NCBI GenBank assembly: GCA_021777105.1
Contig: JAIQZQ010000055.1
Coordinates: 1 to 61,799, forward strand
DNA from: Candidatus Anammoxibacter sp.
GTDB taxonomy: Bacteria; Planctomycetota; Brocadiia; Brocadiales; Anammoxibacteraceae
DNA length: 61,799 nucleotides
Reading direction: 5' to 3'
The position numbers and the translations under genes are program-made. Under the pieces are notes generated by a model. That model had not been told where the DNA came from. It searched no databases and saw only the letters and a list, made by a program, of their open reading frames with translations. Numbering within the stretch: position 1 is the stretch's first letter; every line of letters begins with the position of its first letter. Positions 52,638 to 60,782 of the stretch are shown piece by piece.

Positions 52638-54761
52638 ATGCCAATCAAATTCAACTCGCTCTCATCTAAAACTATTCTGCCTGTTATAGCCGTGTTTATG
52701 GCGGGCATAGCAGCGTTAATTGTTTTTATACCGCAAATTAACAAACAACGAGCCTTAGACACCGCAATAAACAACGCCACGGAAACCATATACCAGTATA
52801 AAACGCTACGATCATACTATACTAAGAATGTAATAAGTAAAATCAATAGCCAAAGCAACCTGCAGGCAACTTTTGATCACAAGATAAGAAAAAAGGCAGT
52901 GCCCTTGCCCGCGACATTAATCCTTGAATTAGGCGATTTGTTGTCTAAAAAAAAAGGATTACAAATACGGCTATACAGCGCCTTCCCTTTTCCGGGCCGC
53001 AAGGACAGGAAACTGGATGATTTTGCCGTTGAGGCGTTGGAGTATTTTAAAACCAATCCGGATGACGCTTTTGTTAAAACCGACCTATCCAAAGGCAATG
53101 AAATAGTGCGCGTGGCCATTGCGGACAAAATGGTCGCCCAAAGCTGCGTTGCCTGCCACAACACGCATCCCCAAACCCCAAAAAGGGGCTGGAAAATGGG
53201 AGATGTTAGAGGCGCGCTTGAAGTAATCGTTCCCATTAGCGCGCAAATGGCTTCCGGCAGAGAAGTCTCTTTTATAATCTTAACTATTATAGGCCTGATG
53301 TTCGCGTTTATTATTGCGGCCATACTGTTCTTTTTCAACAGGAGCATTAACAGGCCCATTAAAGCGATTTCACATATGTCATTGCAGGTTGCCCAGGGCA
53401 ATCTTGACGCGGATATCAGTATTAAATCAAACGATGAGATGGGAGAGCTGACCCGAAACCTCAACAAAATGCGTGTATCTATCAATGGTTTGTTTGACGA
53501 ACTATATAAAAGCAAAGTCGAGACAGAAGAGTCAAACAGCATTTTACGAGAAAGCGAAGCTCGAATATCCACAATTTTGAAGACTGCCGCCGACGGCATA
53601 GTCACGGTTAACGAAACCGGCATAGTTGAGTCTTTCAACCCGACCGCCGAGCGTATGTTTAACTATGAAGCGGATGAAGTGGTAGGCAACAATATCTCCA
53701 TGCTCATGCCTTTCTCCTCCTGGGGCAATCAGGCGCAATATTGGCAAACGGAAGGCGCCGCCGGGAACGACGACAACCGCGAAGTTGTCGGCAAAAAAAA
53801 GGACGGATCAATTTTCACCATAGATCTTGCCGTAAGCAAAGCGTCTTTTGCCGGCAAAACCCTGTTTACCGCCATAATCCGCGACATTACTGAACGAAAA
53901 CGCGCGGAAGAAATCTTAAAAGATTACAACAAAACCCTGGAAAACGAAGTATCATTGCGCTCCAAAGATCTTTCAAACGCCATAGAGAACCTTCAGGTAA
54001 CACAGACTCAACTTGTAGAAGTTGAAAAAATGGCTACCCTTGGCGGCCTGGTCGCAGGCGTGACACATGAAGTCAACACCCCGCTGGGCATAAGCGTTAC
54101 CCTATCATCTCTATTTAACAACGAGACGGAAGCGTTGATTAAGGCTTATAAAAATAATAATCTAAAACGATCAGACCTTGAAAAATATATGGAGACAATA
54201 AGTCAAAGCAGCTCTATGCTTGCATCCAACCTTAATAGGGCCGCCGAACTGATACAAAGTTTTAAGCAAGTGGCGGTTGACCAGAGTATAGAAGAGAAAC
54301 GCGCTTTTGCCCTTAAAAAGTACCTGACCGAGACCTTGCTTAGTTTGCAACCTAAATTAAAACGCACAAATATCAGGGTTGACATTGTTGGAGATGAAAC
54401 AATAAGTCTGCGTAGTTATCCCGGCGTTTTTACACAAATCGTTACTAATCTGATTGTAAATTCGCTTAATCATGCGTATGACCCCGATGATCATGGTTGC
54501 GTCGTTATTGACTTCAGGAGAGAAGGAAGCTCTCTAATATTTAATTATAGCGATGACGGGCAGGGAATTTCAGATGAAAATCGCGCCAAGATTTTCGAGC
54601 CGTTCTTTACCACCAAACGCGGCAAAGGCGGCACGGGGTTGGGCCTGCACATTATTCACAACCTTGTCGCCCAAAAGCTTGGCGGAACCATTAGCTGCGA
54701 AAGCGAAAAGGGAAAAGGCTCTAAGTTTATCATAACGGTTCCCATTGAGCCGGTAGGGTAA
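52638..54761 (+). CDS. Sensor histidine kinase with Tll0287-like c-type heme domain
   Basis: The 707-residue kinase has TM1 (about 11-32) and a periplasmic DUF3365/Tll0287-like domain carrying one heme site, AQSCVACHNTHPQTPKRGW (C-x-x-C-H, about residues 173-177). TM2 (about 212-234), HAMP and PAS (LKTAADGIVTVNETGIVESF) follow. The kinase core has GGLVAGVTHEVNTPLGISVT, LIVNSLNHAYDPDDHG, YSDDGQGISDENR and GGTGLGLHIIHNLVAQKLGG. It is a paralogue of the preceding kinase from the HAMP onward but has a different sensor. A redox or gas signal through heme is likely. An ATG at 52638 gives the complete N-terminal helix. Confidence 0.92.
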   Translation: MPIKFNSLSSKTILPVIAVFMAGIAALIVFIPQINKQRALDTAINNATETIYQYKTLRSYYTKNVISKINSQSNLQATFDHKIRKKAVPLPATLILELGDLLSKKKGLQIRLYSAFPFPGRKDRKLDDFAVEALEYFKTNPDDAFVKTDLSKGNEIVRVAIADKMVAQSCVACHNTHPQTPKRGWKMGDVRGALEVIVPISAQMASGREVSFIILTIIGLMFAFIIAAILFFFNRSINRPIKAISHMSLQVAQGNLDADISIKSNDEMGELTRNLNKMRVSINGLFDELYKSKVETEESNSILRESEARISTILKTAADGIVTVNETGIVESFNPTAERMFNYEADEVVGNNISMLMPFSSWGNQAQYWQTEGAAGNDDNREVVGKKKDGSIFTIDLAVSKASFAGKTLFTAIIRDITERKRAEEILKDYNKTLENEVSLRSKDLSNAIENLQVTQTQLVEVEKMATLGGLVAGVTHEVNTPLGISVTLSSLFNNETEALIKAYKNNNLKRSDLEKYMETISQSSSMLASNLNRAAELIQSFKQVAVDQSIEEKRAFALKKYLTETLLSLQPKLKRTNIRVDIVGDETISLRSYPGVFTQIVTNLIVNSLNHAYDPDDHGCVVIDFRREGSSLIFNYSDDGQGISDENRAKIFEPFFTTKRGKGGTGLGLHIIHNLVAQKLGGTISCESEKGKGSKFIITVPIEPVG

Positions 54762-54832
54762 TGTGAGAAAACAAATAAATTTTAAATGATGCGTTTTAGA
54801 TAAAAAATGATAAAGTATTAGACAGTCGGAAA

Positions 54833-54871
54833 GGAGTTAAGGCTTTAGCCTTTTATCCCTTTACAAATTTC
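54833..54871 (+). repeat. 39-bp dispersed palindromic repeat, copy 3
   Basis: GGAGTTAAGGCTTTAGCC ... ACAAATTTC, differing at a few positions in the centre-right from copies 1 and 2. It lies 39 bp before the binding-protein gene at 54910. Confidence 0.7.
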
Positions 54872-54909
54872 TTCAGGTTGCCAGAAATTTATCTCCTTCA
54901 AGGACAAAT

Positions 54910-55677
54910 ATGAAAAAATTTATAGCCATATTATCTATCATGTTTCTCTTGCCCGTTATTGCGCCGGTCAATGCCAAGGCTCAAAGCGAAAAGATCGTTG
55001 TGGCGGTTGACGAGGCCAGCCCTCCATATATGTATGGCCCGCTTAAAGTAGCAAAAGGTCTTTACCCCATAATAATAAAAGCCATATTTGACAAGGCCGG
55101 CATTGAAACTGAAGTTTTAGGCTTTCCCTGGAAACGGGCAATGATGAAGGGCACAAAGGGCGAGACTGCGATTGGCGGCATTTTTAAAAATGACGCCAGG
55201 TTGAAGATATTCGATTACACAGACCCTTTCTTTGATGAAAAATTATATATTTATGTTAAAAAGGGAAACGTCTTTAATTTTAAAGAATTGGCTGATTTAA
55301 ACGAGAAACTGGTAGGCGTTAACCGTGGCTGGAGCTATGGAGAAGAATTTGACGCTTTAGTCAGAACAGGCGTTATAAAAACTCAGGAAGCCGACGACTC
55401 TTTTGCAAATTTTAAAAACCTCATTCGCGACAGGATAGATTGCATAATAGTTAGCGATCTTTCCGCCACGCAAATAATCAATCAGGAGCATATTGAAGAC
55501 AAAGTTGAAAAACTCCCCAACTCCGCGTTAATTATTAAAATCCATCTTGCCTTTATAAAAAAGATTAATAAACTTGATATAATCACCAAATTCAACACCG
55601 CCCTGGCCGCAATGCAAAAAGACGGCTCCCATAACGCAATAATCGACAAATTCATAAACAGCCTGCAATCTGAATAA
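54910..55677 (+). CDS. Periplasmic solute-binding protein (SBP family 3), orphan
   Basis: The 255-residue protein has a signal peptide (1-24, VNAKA) and the family-3 fold: KIVVAVDEASPPYMYGPLKV, GFPWKRAMMKGTKGETAIGG, IFDYTDPFFDEKLYIYVKKG and VGVNRGWSYGEEFDAL. It resembles the protein at 48125 in fold and W-x-R motif. Again no permease or ATPase is close; it stands after the two kinases. The 39-bp repeat precedes it. Ligand supply to a kinase sensor is a fair inference. Confidence 0.88.
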   Translation: MKKFIAILSIMFLLPVIAPVNAKAQSEKIVVAVDEASPPYMYGPLKVAKGLYPIIIKAIFDKAGIETEVLGFPWKRAMMKGTKGETAIGGIFKNDARLKIFDYTDPFFDEKLYIYVKKGNVFNFKELADLNEKLVGVNRGWSYGEEFDALVRTGVIKTQEADDSFANFKNLIRDRIDCIIVSDLSATQIINQEHIEDKVEKLPNSALIIKIHLAFIKKINKLDIITKFNTALAAMQKDGSHNAIIDKFINSLQSE

Positions 55678-55787
55678 GGTTTGAGCCGGATTTGAACAGT
55701 CCGGTTTTTCTGCGTCCCGGATACACTTGACAAGCAAAAGAATAAAAATATACCTGTGTCCCCTATATACCGCGTTGGTCTGAATAG

Positions 55788-56948
55788 TTACGGAGTCTCT
55801 GGAGGAACGCCGAGCAGTGTCGGCATATTTTTCAGAGCATTTGTTATGGGCATGATATGCGCGCCGTCTTCAAACTCTTCCCTCTCGCCCCCATATAAAA
55901 GGTAGAGTTTTGCTTGCGGAAAATCAGCCTTAAACATTTTTAAACTTTTAAGGTCTTTTTTAGTAAAGGACATGGAGCGTTTAATCTCAATAGCTAAAAG
56001 GCTGTTTGGGCCGTAGAGTATAAAATCAACTTCAATTCCGTTAGCGGTGCGCCAGTAATAGATATTGTATTTACAATTATAATAATCATTAATTGCAAGA
56101 GCTTCCTGAAAGAACAATGTTTCAAGCGCCGCCCCTTCAGCCTCTTCCGGTGAATCCAGAAAGCCCATTGGTCGTATGCTCCGAAACACGCCGGCGTCAA
56201 AATAAAAGAATTTTGGATGCCCGGTCATCTTGCGCTTAGCCCTTTTAGTAAATACCGGGAGGCGGCGCGCAAGCAACAGATCTTCTACAATTGAGAAATA
56301 ACTATTAACCTTCATCCTGTTGATGCCGCAGTCGCGCGCTATATCGGAGGTGTTAATTACAGACGCCTGGGAAAACGCGGCAGTCTCAAGAAACCGTGAA
56401 AAATCGCCGATGTTTCGCGTTAATCCCTCTTGCAGAACCTCTTCACGCATATAAGTCTGAACATATGATTTTAAAAACGCGTCAGGATCCGGTTCAGAAT
56501 TTACAGCGGCCAGTCTGCCCCATTGCAAAGAACTTTTTATATCAAAATCCTTGCCCAGCTCAATAGTGGTTAACGGATGCATGTTATACGTCAAAGCCCT
56601 GCCCGCCAGCAGATTAACGCCCTTCTTCCTTAAACGCCGCGCGCTTGATCCCGTAAGAACAAATTTATAACCGCAGCCTTCTATCAATCGATGCGCTTCA
56701 TTCAGCAACTCGGGTATTCGCTGAATTTCATCAAGAATAATCCATTCTTTAAAACCATCAGGAATTAGATTCTTAAGCCTGTTAGGCCTGGCCGCTAGAG
56801 CCTGGTAATATTCAGAATCAAGCAAGTCAATAAACAACGCTTCAGGAAATGAAGCCTTCAGCCATGTTGTTTTGCCTGTTCCTCTGGGGCCAAACAGAAA
56901 AAAACTCTTTTTCCGATTTTTAGGATATTTAAACAATCTGAAGTACAT
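55788..56948 (-). CDS. ATPase of the AAA_14/DUF4143 type
   Basis: The 386-residue protein has P-loop FLFGPRGTGKTTWLKASFPE, Walker B WIILDEIQRIPELLNEAHRL, sensor FVLTGSSARRLRKKGVNLLA and the DUF4143 domain (about 180-360) with a nuclease-like strand VDFILYGPNSLLAIEIKRSM. That last D...E-x-K pattern resembles a PD-(D/E)XK site. These ATPases are widespread and poorly characterised. A perfect 25-bp palindrome overlaps the promoter region and ends two bases before the ATG, suggesting self-regulation. Little room for a ribosome-binding site remains. Confidence 0.9.
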   Translation of the reverse strand: MYFRLFKYPKNRKKSFFLFGPRGTGKTTWLKASFPEALFIDLLDSEYYQALAARPNRLKNLIPDGFKEWIILDEIQRIPELLNEAHRLIEGCGYKFVLTGSSARRLRKKGVNLLAGRALTYNMHPLTTIELGKDFDIKSSLQWGRLAAVNSEPDPDAFLKSYVQTYMREEVLQEGLTRNIGDFSRFLETAAFSQASVINTSDIARDCGINRMKVNSYFSIVEDLLLARRLPVFTKRAKRKMTGHPKFFYFDAGVFRSIRPMGFLDSPEEAEGAALETLFFQEALAINDYYNCKYNIYYWRTANGIEVDFILYGPNSLLAIEIKRSMSFTKKDLKSLKMFKADFPQAKLYLLYGGEREEFEDGAHIMPITNALKNMPTLLGVPPETP

Positions 56949-56950
56949 AC

Positions 56951-56975
56951 CTGCATTTTATACTATAAAATGCAG
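56951..56975. promoter_or_regulatory. Perfect 25-bp palindrome at the ATPase gene start (operator candidate)
   Basis: CTGCATTTTATA, C, then TATAAAATGCAG: 12-bp perfect arms around one base. It ends two bases before the ATG of the DUF4143 ATPase and contains TATA-type -10 sequences, so a bound protein would block transcription. Confidence 0.5.
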
Positions 56976-57312
56976 ATTGCAACTGCAAATTGATAGCTTT
57001 TTTAAATAATTAGTGATTAGACGCTGCCTTATAACAACCGCATTTGAAGTTTAAACCGCAGCCACAAACAGCGCACGGAGAAACCTGACAATCAGGAATC
57101 CGAAAAAAGCCTTGTCAAAACTTGTCAAAACCCAACCACACAAGAGCTAAACCCTTGTATACACCTAAGTTAGAGATTTCACAAAAAATTCATATAAAAT
57201 TTATTGTTTCTTAACATTTGTTTTGTACAATTATTCCAACATTTTATATTCAGGGTGATTATTAACACATAAATTATAATTTTTTTTATTTATTGTTAGA
57301 AAGGTGGATTAA
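56976..57312. other. Divergent intergenic region before the phosphate-porin gene
   Basis: No gene is seen in this stretch. It contains a short tandem repeat, CTTGTCAAAA twice (about 57111-57130), and an AGAAAGGTGG site before the porin start. No consensus promoter stands out. Confidence 0.45.
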
Positions 57313-58671
57313 ATGAAAGTTATTAGAGTGTTTTTTGTGTCTGTTGTGTTTGTTTTTGGGTTGGCAATCTCTTATATGGCATTTGCGCTTAATGATTCGA
57401 AGGCTCAGGAAGTCTCTTTTGAAGAGCAAAAAAAGATTGAGAAGATTATTCATGATTATCTTTTGCGTGAAGACACCAGGGCGGAGTTGGCAAAAGCCGG
57501 GCTTATTTCCAATTTTAGCATTTCGTGGAACAAGGGATTGCGCTTAAATTCGGAAGACGGCAATTTCAAACTGAAATTTGGCGGTCGCATTATGAACGAC
57601 TGGGGCTGGTTTAATGAAGACAATGACGTCCGCGAGCATATCGGCGATCAGGTTGATGGGACAGAGTTCAGGAGGGCGCGTTTTTACACAGCAGGAACCA
57701 TTTATGGAAATATAGGGTTTAAAGCGCAATATGAATTTGCGGGCGGTGATGTTGATTTTAAAGATCTTTATATAAATATTCAGAGGCTTCCATATGTCGG
57801 CAAGTTTCAGGCAGGGCATTTTAAAGAACCATTTGGCCTTGAAGAGTCGGATTCCAGTAAATATATGCAATTTATGGAGAGGGGTTTAAATAACGTTTTC
57901 GCTCCCGGCAGAAACACGGGTTTTATGCTGGCCAACCACTTTATGGGCAAACGGCTTACAGCAGCGGCGGGCATGTTCCGCAACTCGGACGATTTTGGCG
58001 ATGATAATGGAGGGGATAGAGCGGACGAAGGCGGCTACAGCTTTAGCGGCAGGGTTACCGGGCTGCCTTATTACGAAAACGGCGGCAAAAAGCTGATTCA
58101 TACCGGCTTTTCGTACAGCCACCAGAACGCCCACGGCGACGAGGTCAGGTATAGGGCCAAGCCTGAAATGCATATGGCTGACAGGTTTGTGGACACCGGC
58201 AGTTTTGCCGCAAAACACAGCAATATCTATAATCCTGAATTAGCGGCCGTGTATGGGTCGTTTTCCTTTCAAACCGAATACACGTTCGCCAATGTGGGTT
58301 CCGACCTAGATGACGCCGGCGATAGCCCCGAATTTAGCGGCTGGTATGCTTACGGCAGCTACTTCCTTACCGGCGAACATAGAAAGTACAAGAAAAAATC
58401 AGGCAAATTTGGACGCATAAAACCACACAGAAACTTTGATTTAGGAAACGGGATTGGGGCTATTGAGTTAACCGCGCGTTATTCAGAGCTTGACCTTAAC
58501 GACGAAACTATTCAGGGCGGCAGGCTTGCCGATACCACCCTCGGCGTTAACTGGTATCTAAATCCAAACACCAGGATTATGTTTAATTATGTGCATGCCG
58601 ACGCTGATATAGAGGAAACCGACGACGCCAATGCCGACCTGTTTGCAATGCGTTTTCAGATTGATTTTTAA
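57313..58671 (+). CDS. Phosphate-selective-type porin (OprO/OprP family)
   Basis: The 452-residue porin has a signal peptide (1-27), a coiled-coil lead (about 33-65, FEEQKKIEKIIHDYLLREDT) and then the beta barrel. Family marks are LKFGGRIMNDWGWFNEDND, EFRRARFYTAGTIYGNIGFK and GKFQAGHFKEPFGLEESDSS, with FAPGRNTGFMLANH and an ending in DLFAMRFQIDF with terminal Phe. OprO/P-like porins take up phosphate or pyrophosphate, but many relatives have other substrates. AGAAAGGTGG precedes the ATG. Confidence 0.9.
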   Translation: MKVIRVFFVSVVFVFGLAISYMAFALNDSKAQEVSFEEQKKIEKIIHDYLLREDTRAELAKAGLISNFSISWNKGLRLNSEDGNFKLKFGGRIMNDWGWFNEDNDVREHIGDQVDGTEFRRARFYTAGTIYGNIGFKAQYEFAGGDVDFKDLYINIQRLPYVGKFQAGHFKEPFGLEESDSSKYMQFMERGLNNVFAPGRNTGFMLANHFMGKRLTAAAGMFRNSDDFGDDNGGDRADEGGYSFSGRVTGLPYYENGGKKLIHTGFSYSHQNAHGDEVRYRAKPEMHMADRFVDTGSFAAKHSNIYNPELAAVYGSFSFQTEYTFANVGSDLDDAGDSPEFSGWYAYGSYFLTGEHRKYKKKSGKFGRIKPHRNFDLGNGIGAIELTARYSELDLNDETIQGGRLADTTLGVNWYLNPNTRIMFNYVHADADIEETDDANADLFAMRFQIDF

Positions 58672-59004
58672 AGTTTTTACGTAAGACGTGGAAACAACAA
58701 CCGTTTGCATTCCTTAAATGCATGTGATAAACTAGACATCTTTCTTAAGTTCTTAAGACAACCGCGGGTAGGAGAGACTTTAGTTTAAAAAAAACGCGGG
58801 TAGGGGAGACTTTAGTCTCCCTTTTAAAGATTCATTTAAAAAACATCGACGATTGATAAAAGGGCATATTTGACAGGGAGGCTAAAGCCATCCCCTACCC
58901 TCATCGCAAGTTTTAAACCGGCGATTGATAGGACATATTTGACCTAAATGCATGTGATAAACTAGGTTTCATTTTAGATAAACTTTTTTTAAAAAGGCTC
59001 ATAA
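58672..59004. repeat. Intergenic repeat cluster before glgC
   Basis: No gene. The stretch holds an exact 20-bp direct repeat, AAATGCATGTGATAAACTAG (58716-58735 and 58946-58965), two copies of CGGGTAGG(G)GAGACTTTAGT, the palindrome GGGAGACTTTAGTCTCCC (about 58802-58819), and two imperfect CGATTGATA...CATATTTGAC units (58850-58873 and 58921-58942). The GGCTAAAGCC core of a further palindrome resembles that of the 39-bp repeat elsewhere in the window. Confidence 0.6.
58705..58733 (+). promoter_or_regulatory. Promoter candidate TTGCAT-N17-TAAACT upstream of glgC
   Basis: Same -35, spacing, TG-extended -10 and following A as the site at 52498-52526. It lies about 270 bp before glgC; the second copy of the repeated -10 part is about 40 bp before glgC but lacks a matching -35. 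Confidence 0.4.
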
Positions 59005-60258
59005 ATGGAAAAAAACAAGGCTGATTTTAACAAAGTAGTTGTTGTTGTGCTTGGCGGCGGCCAGGGAAGCAGGCTATATCCTTTAACGCGTGACAGGGCA
59101 AAACCGGCTGTGGGGTTTGGCGGCAAATACAGGTTGATCGATTTTGCGGTCTCAAACTGTCTCCATTCAAAGTGCGACAAGATCTTTATACTCACCCAAT
59201 TCAACTCTTTTTCGCTGAACAGGCATATCTGGCAAACATATTCGAGGGAGACTCAGCAAAGCGGTTTTATTGATGTTTTGGCCGCGCAACAGACGCCGGA
59301 CAGCAAGGACTGGTACCAGGGCACTGCCGACGCCGTGCGTCAATCGTTAAAATATATCGCTCGTCACAACCCAAAGCACGTCTTAATTACCAGCGCCGAT
59401 CAGATTTACAAACTTGATTATCAAAAACTGCTTAACTGGCATGTGGAGAACAATGCGGATATCACAATCGCGGCAAACTACACCCCTCCTGAAAAGCTAT
59501 TCGGTTTAGGCGTGACAAAAATCAACAAGGATTTCACTATTTCAGGCTTCGCTGAAAAGCCTAAAGATGTTTCAGAAGTAAAGGATTTTGATTTAAAGGA
59601 GATCGGGATGGATTATCCCGGTGACAAATCATTTCTGGCATCTATGGGAATTTATGTTTTTAACACAGAAGTGTTGATGAAAGCGCTGGACAATGAAGAT
59701 GAAGATTTCGGAAAAAACGTTATTCCAAGTCTCGCAAAAAGTAACAAAATGGTCTGCTTTCCGTTTGACGGCTATTGGGAGGATGTGGGAACTATAAAAT
59801 CGTTTTTTAACGCAAACATGGAGTGGAGCAGAGGCGAGGGAATCGCAAAATCGTTTCAGGGAGAGTATTCTCTGATAACACGCTCAAGACAACTTCCACC
59901 TACGCGACTGGAATCAGGAACTATTAAACGCTCATTAATCGCGGACGGCTGCCACATATCGGCGGATAGTATAGAGGACTCAATTATCGGCGTAAGAACA
60001 AGAGTGGGTTTGCAATCAACAATTAAAGACTCGATTATAATGGGCAATGATTTTTATGATGAAGACGCCCCTTTTACAATAGGAAATAATTGCGTTATTA
60101 ACAAAGCGATTATTGATAAAAACGTAAAAATCGGCGACCGGGTGAGAATTGAAAACGTCAACAACGTCCAGGAACACGATCATGAATGCTACACCATACG
60201 CTCAGGCATAGTTGTAATACCAAAAGGCGCCGTGCTGCCTGATGATATGGTGATTTAG
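59005..60258 (+). CDS. glgC: Glucose-1-phosphate adenylyltransferase GlgC
   Basis: GlgC makes ADP-glucose for glycogen synthesis. The P-loop-like start VVLGGGQGSRLYPLTRDRAK is followed by PAVGFGGKYRLIDFAVSNCL, QSGFIDVLAAQQTPDS, the catalytic WYQGTADAVRQSL and DQIYKLDYQKLL. FAEKPKD and SMGIYVFNTEVL also match, as does YWEDVGTIKSFFNANM. The C-terminal left-handed beta-helix (from about 290) with SIIGVRTRVGLQSTIKDSII is intact. Length of 417 is normal. No other glycogen gene is adjacent. Confidence 0.96.
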   Translation: MEKNKADFNKVVVVVLGGGQGSRLYPLTRDRAKPAVGFGGKYRLIDFAVSNCLHSKCDKIFILTQFNSFSLNRHIWQTYSRETQQSGFIDVLAAQQTPDSKDWYQGTADAVRQSLKYIARHNPKHVLITSADQIYKLDYQKLLNWHVENNADITIAANYTPPEKLFGLGVTKINKDFTISGFAEKPKDVSEVKDFDLKEIGMDYPGDKSFLASMGIYVFNTEVLMKALDNEDEDFGKNVIPSLAKSNKMVCFPFDGYWEDVGTIKSFFNANMEWSRGEGIAKSFQGEYSLITRSRQLPPTRLESGTIKRSLIADGCHISADSIEDSIIGVRTRVGLQSTIKDSIIMGNDFYDEDAPFTIGNNCVINKAIIDKNVKIGDRVRIENVNNVQEHDHECYTIRSGIVVIPKGAVLPDDMVI

Positions 60259-60269
60259 AATAAAAACTT

Positions 60270-60660
60270 GCCGGAAGCAAACAGTAAGCCGGGTTTTGTA
60301 GTAGGCGGCCATTTATCTTGTTTTGACGTTGCCGCCAAACTTTAACGGTCTACCCGGAAGTATAGCGGAACGGACAGCTCCATCCTTCCCTATTTGGCCT
60401 TTCTCCTGGTGGGGCTTGCCAAGCTTCCGACGTCGCCGCCGGAACGGTGGGCTCTTACTTTAATCCCGCTTAATCGCAGGACCCGCCATTTCACCCTTAT
60501 CCAAAAACATTGACTGTTTCCGGACGGTATATTTTCTGCTGCGCTTTCCTTAGGATCGCTCCCAGTCCCCGTTAGGGACCACCATGTCCTGTGGAGCCCG
60601 GACTTTCCTCCAGGCCGATTGAATCAAACCGGCCCCGCGGCCGCCTCGTTTACTTCCGGC
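60270..60660 (-). ncRNA. rnpB: RNase P RNA (bacterial type A-like)
   Basis: The minus strand reads as the catalytic RNA that matures tRNA 5' ends. GCCGGAAG at the 5' end (60653-60660) pairs with CTTCCGGC at the 3' end (60270-60277) as P1. The universal 5' core GGAGGAAAGTCCGGGCTCC is present, as are AAGGGTGAAA, GTAAGAGCCCACCG and the 3' core CCCGGCTTACTG. About 391 nt, normal for the class. It fills the gap between glgC and the methyltransferase and has a fitting promoter upstream. Confidence 0.95.
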
Positions 60661-60693
60661 AAATTAAACACCTGTTTTATGAGAATCTTCCCT

Positions 60694-60721
60694 ATTGTAC
60701 CTTATAATTAAAGAGCTTCAA
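60694..60721 (-). promoter_or_regulatory. Promoter of the RNase P RNA gene
   Basis: On the minus strand TTGAAG (60716-60721), 16 bases, TACAAT (60694-60699). About 33 bp lie between the -10 box and the P1 helix, implying a short 5' leader. Confidence 0.5.
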
Positions 60722-60782
60722 GCCAGTTCTTATTTTAATCTTTTTTGCGCCGGCAATAATCTAAAATCTAAAATTCAGAATT

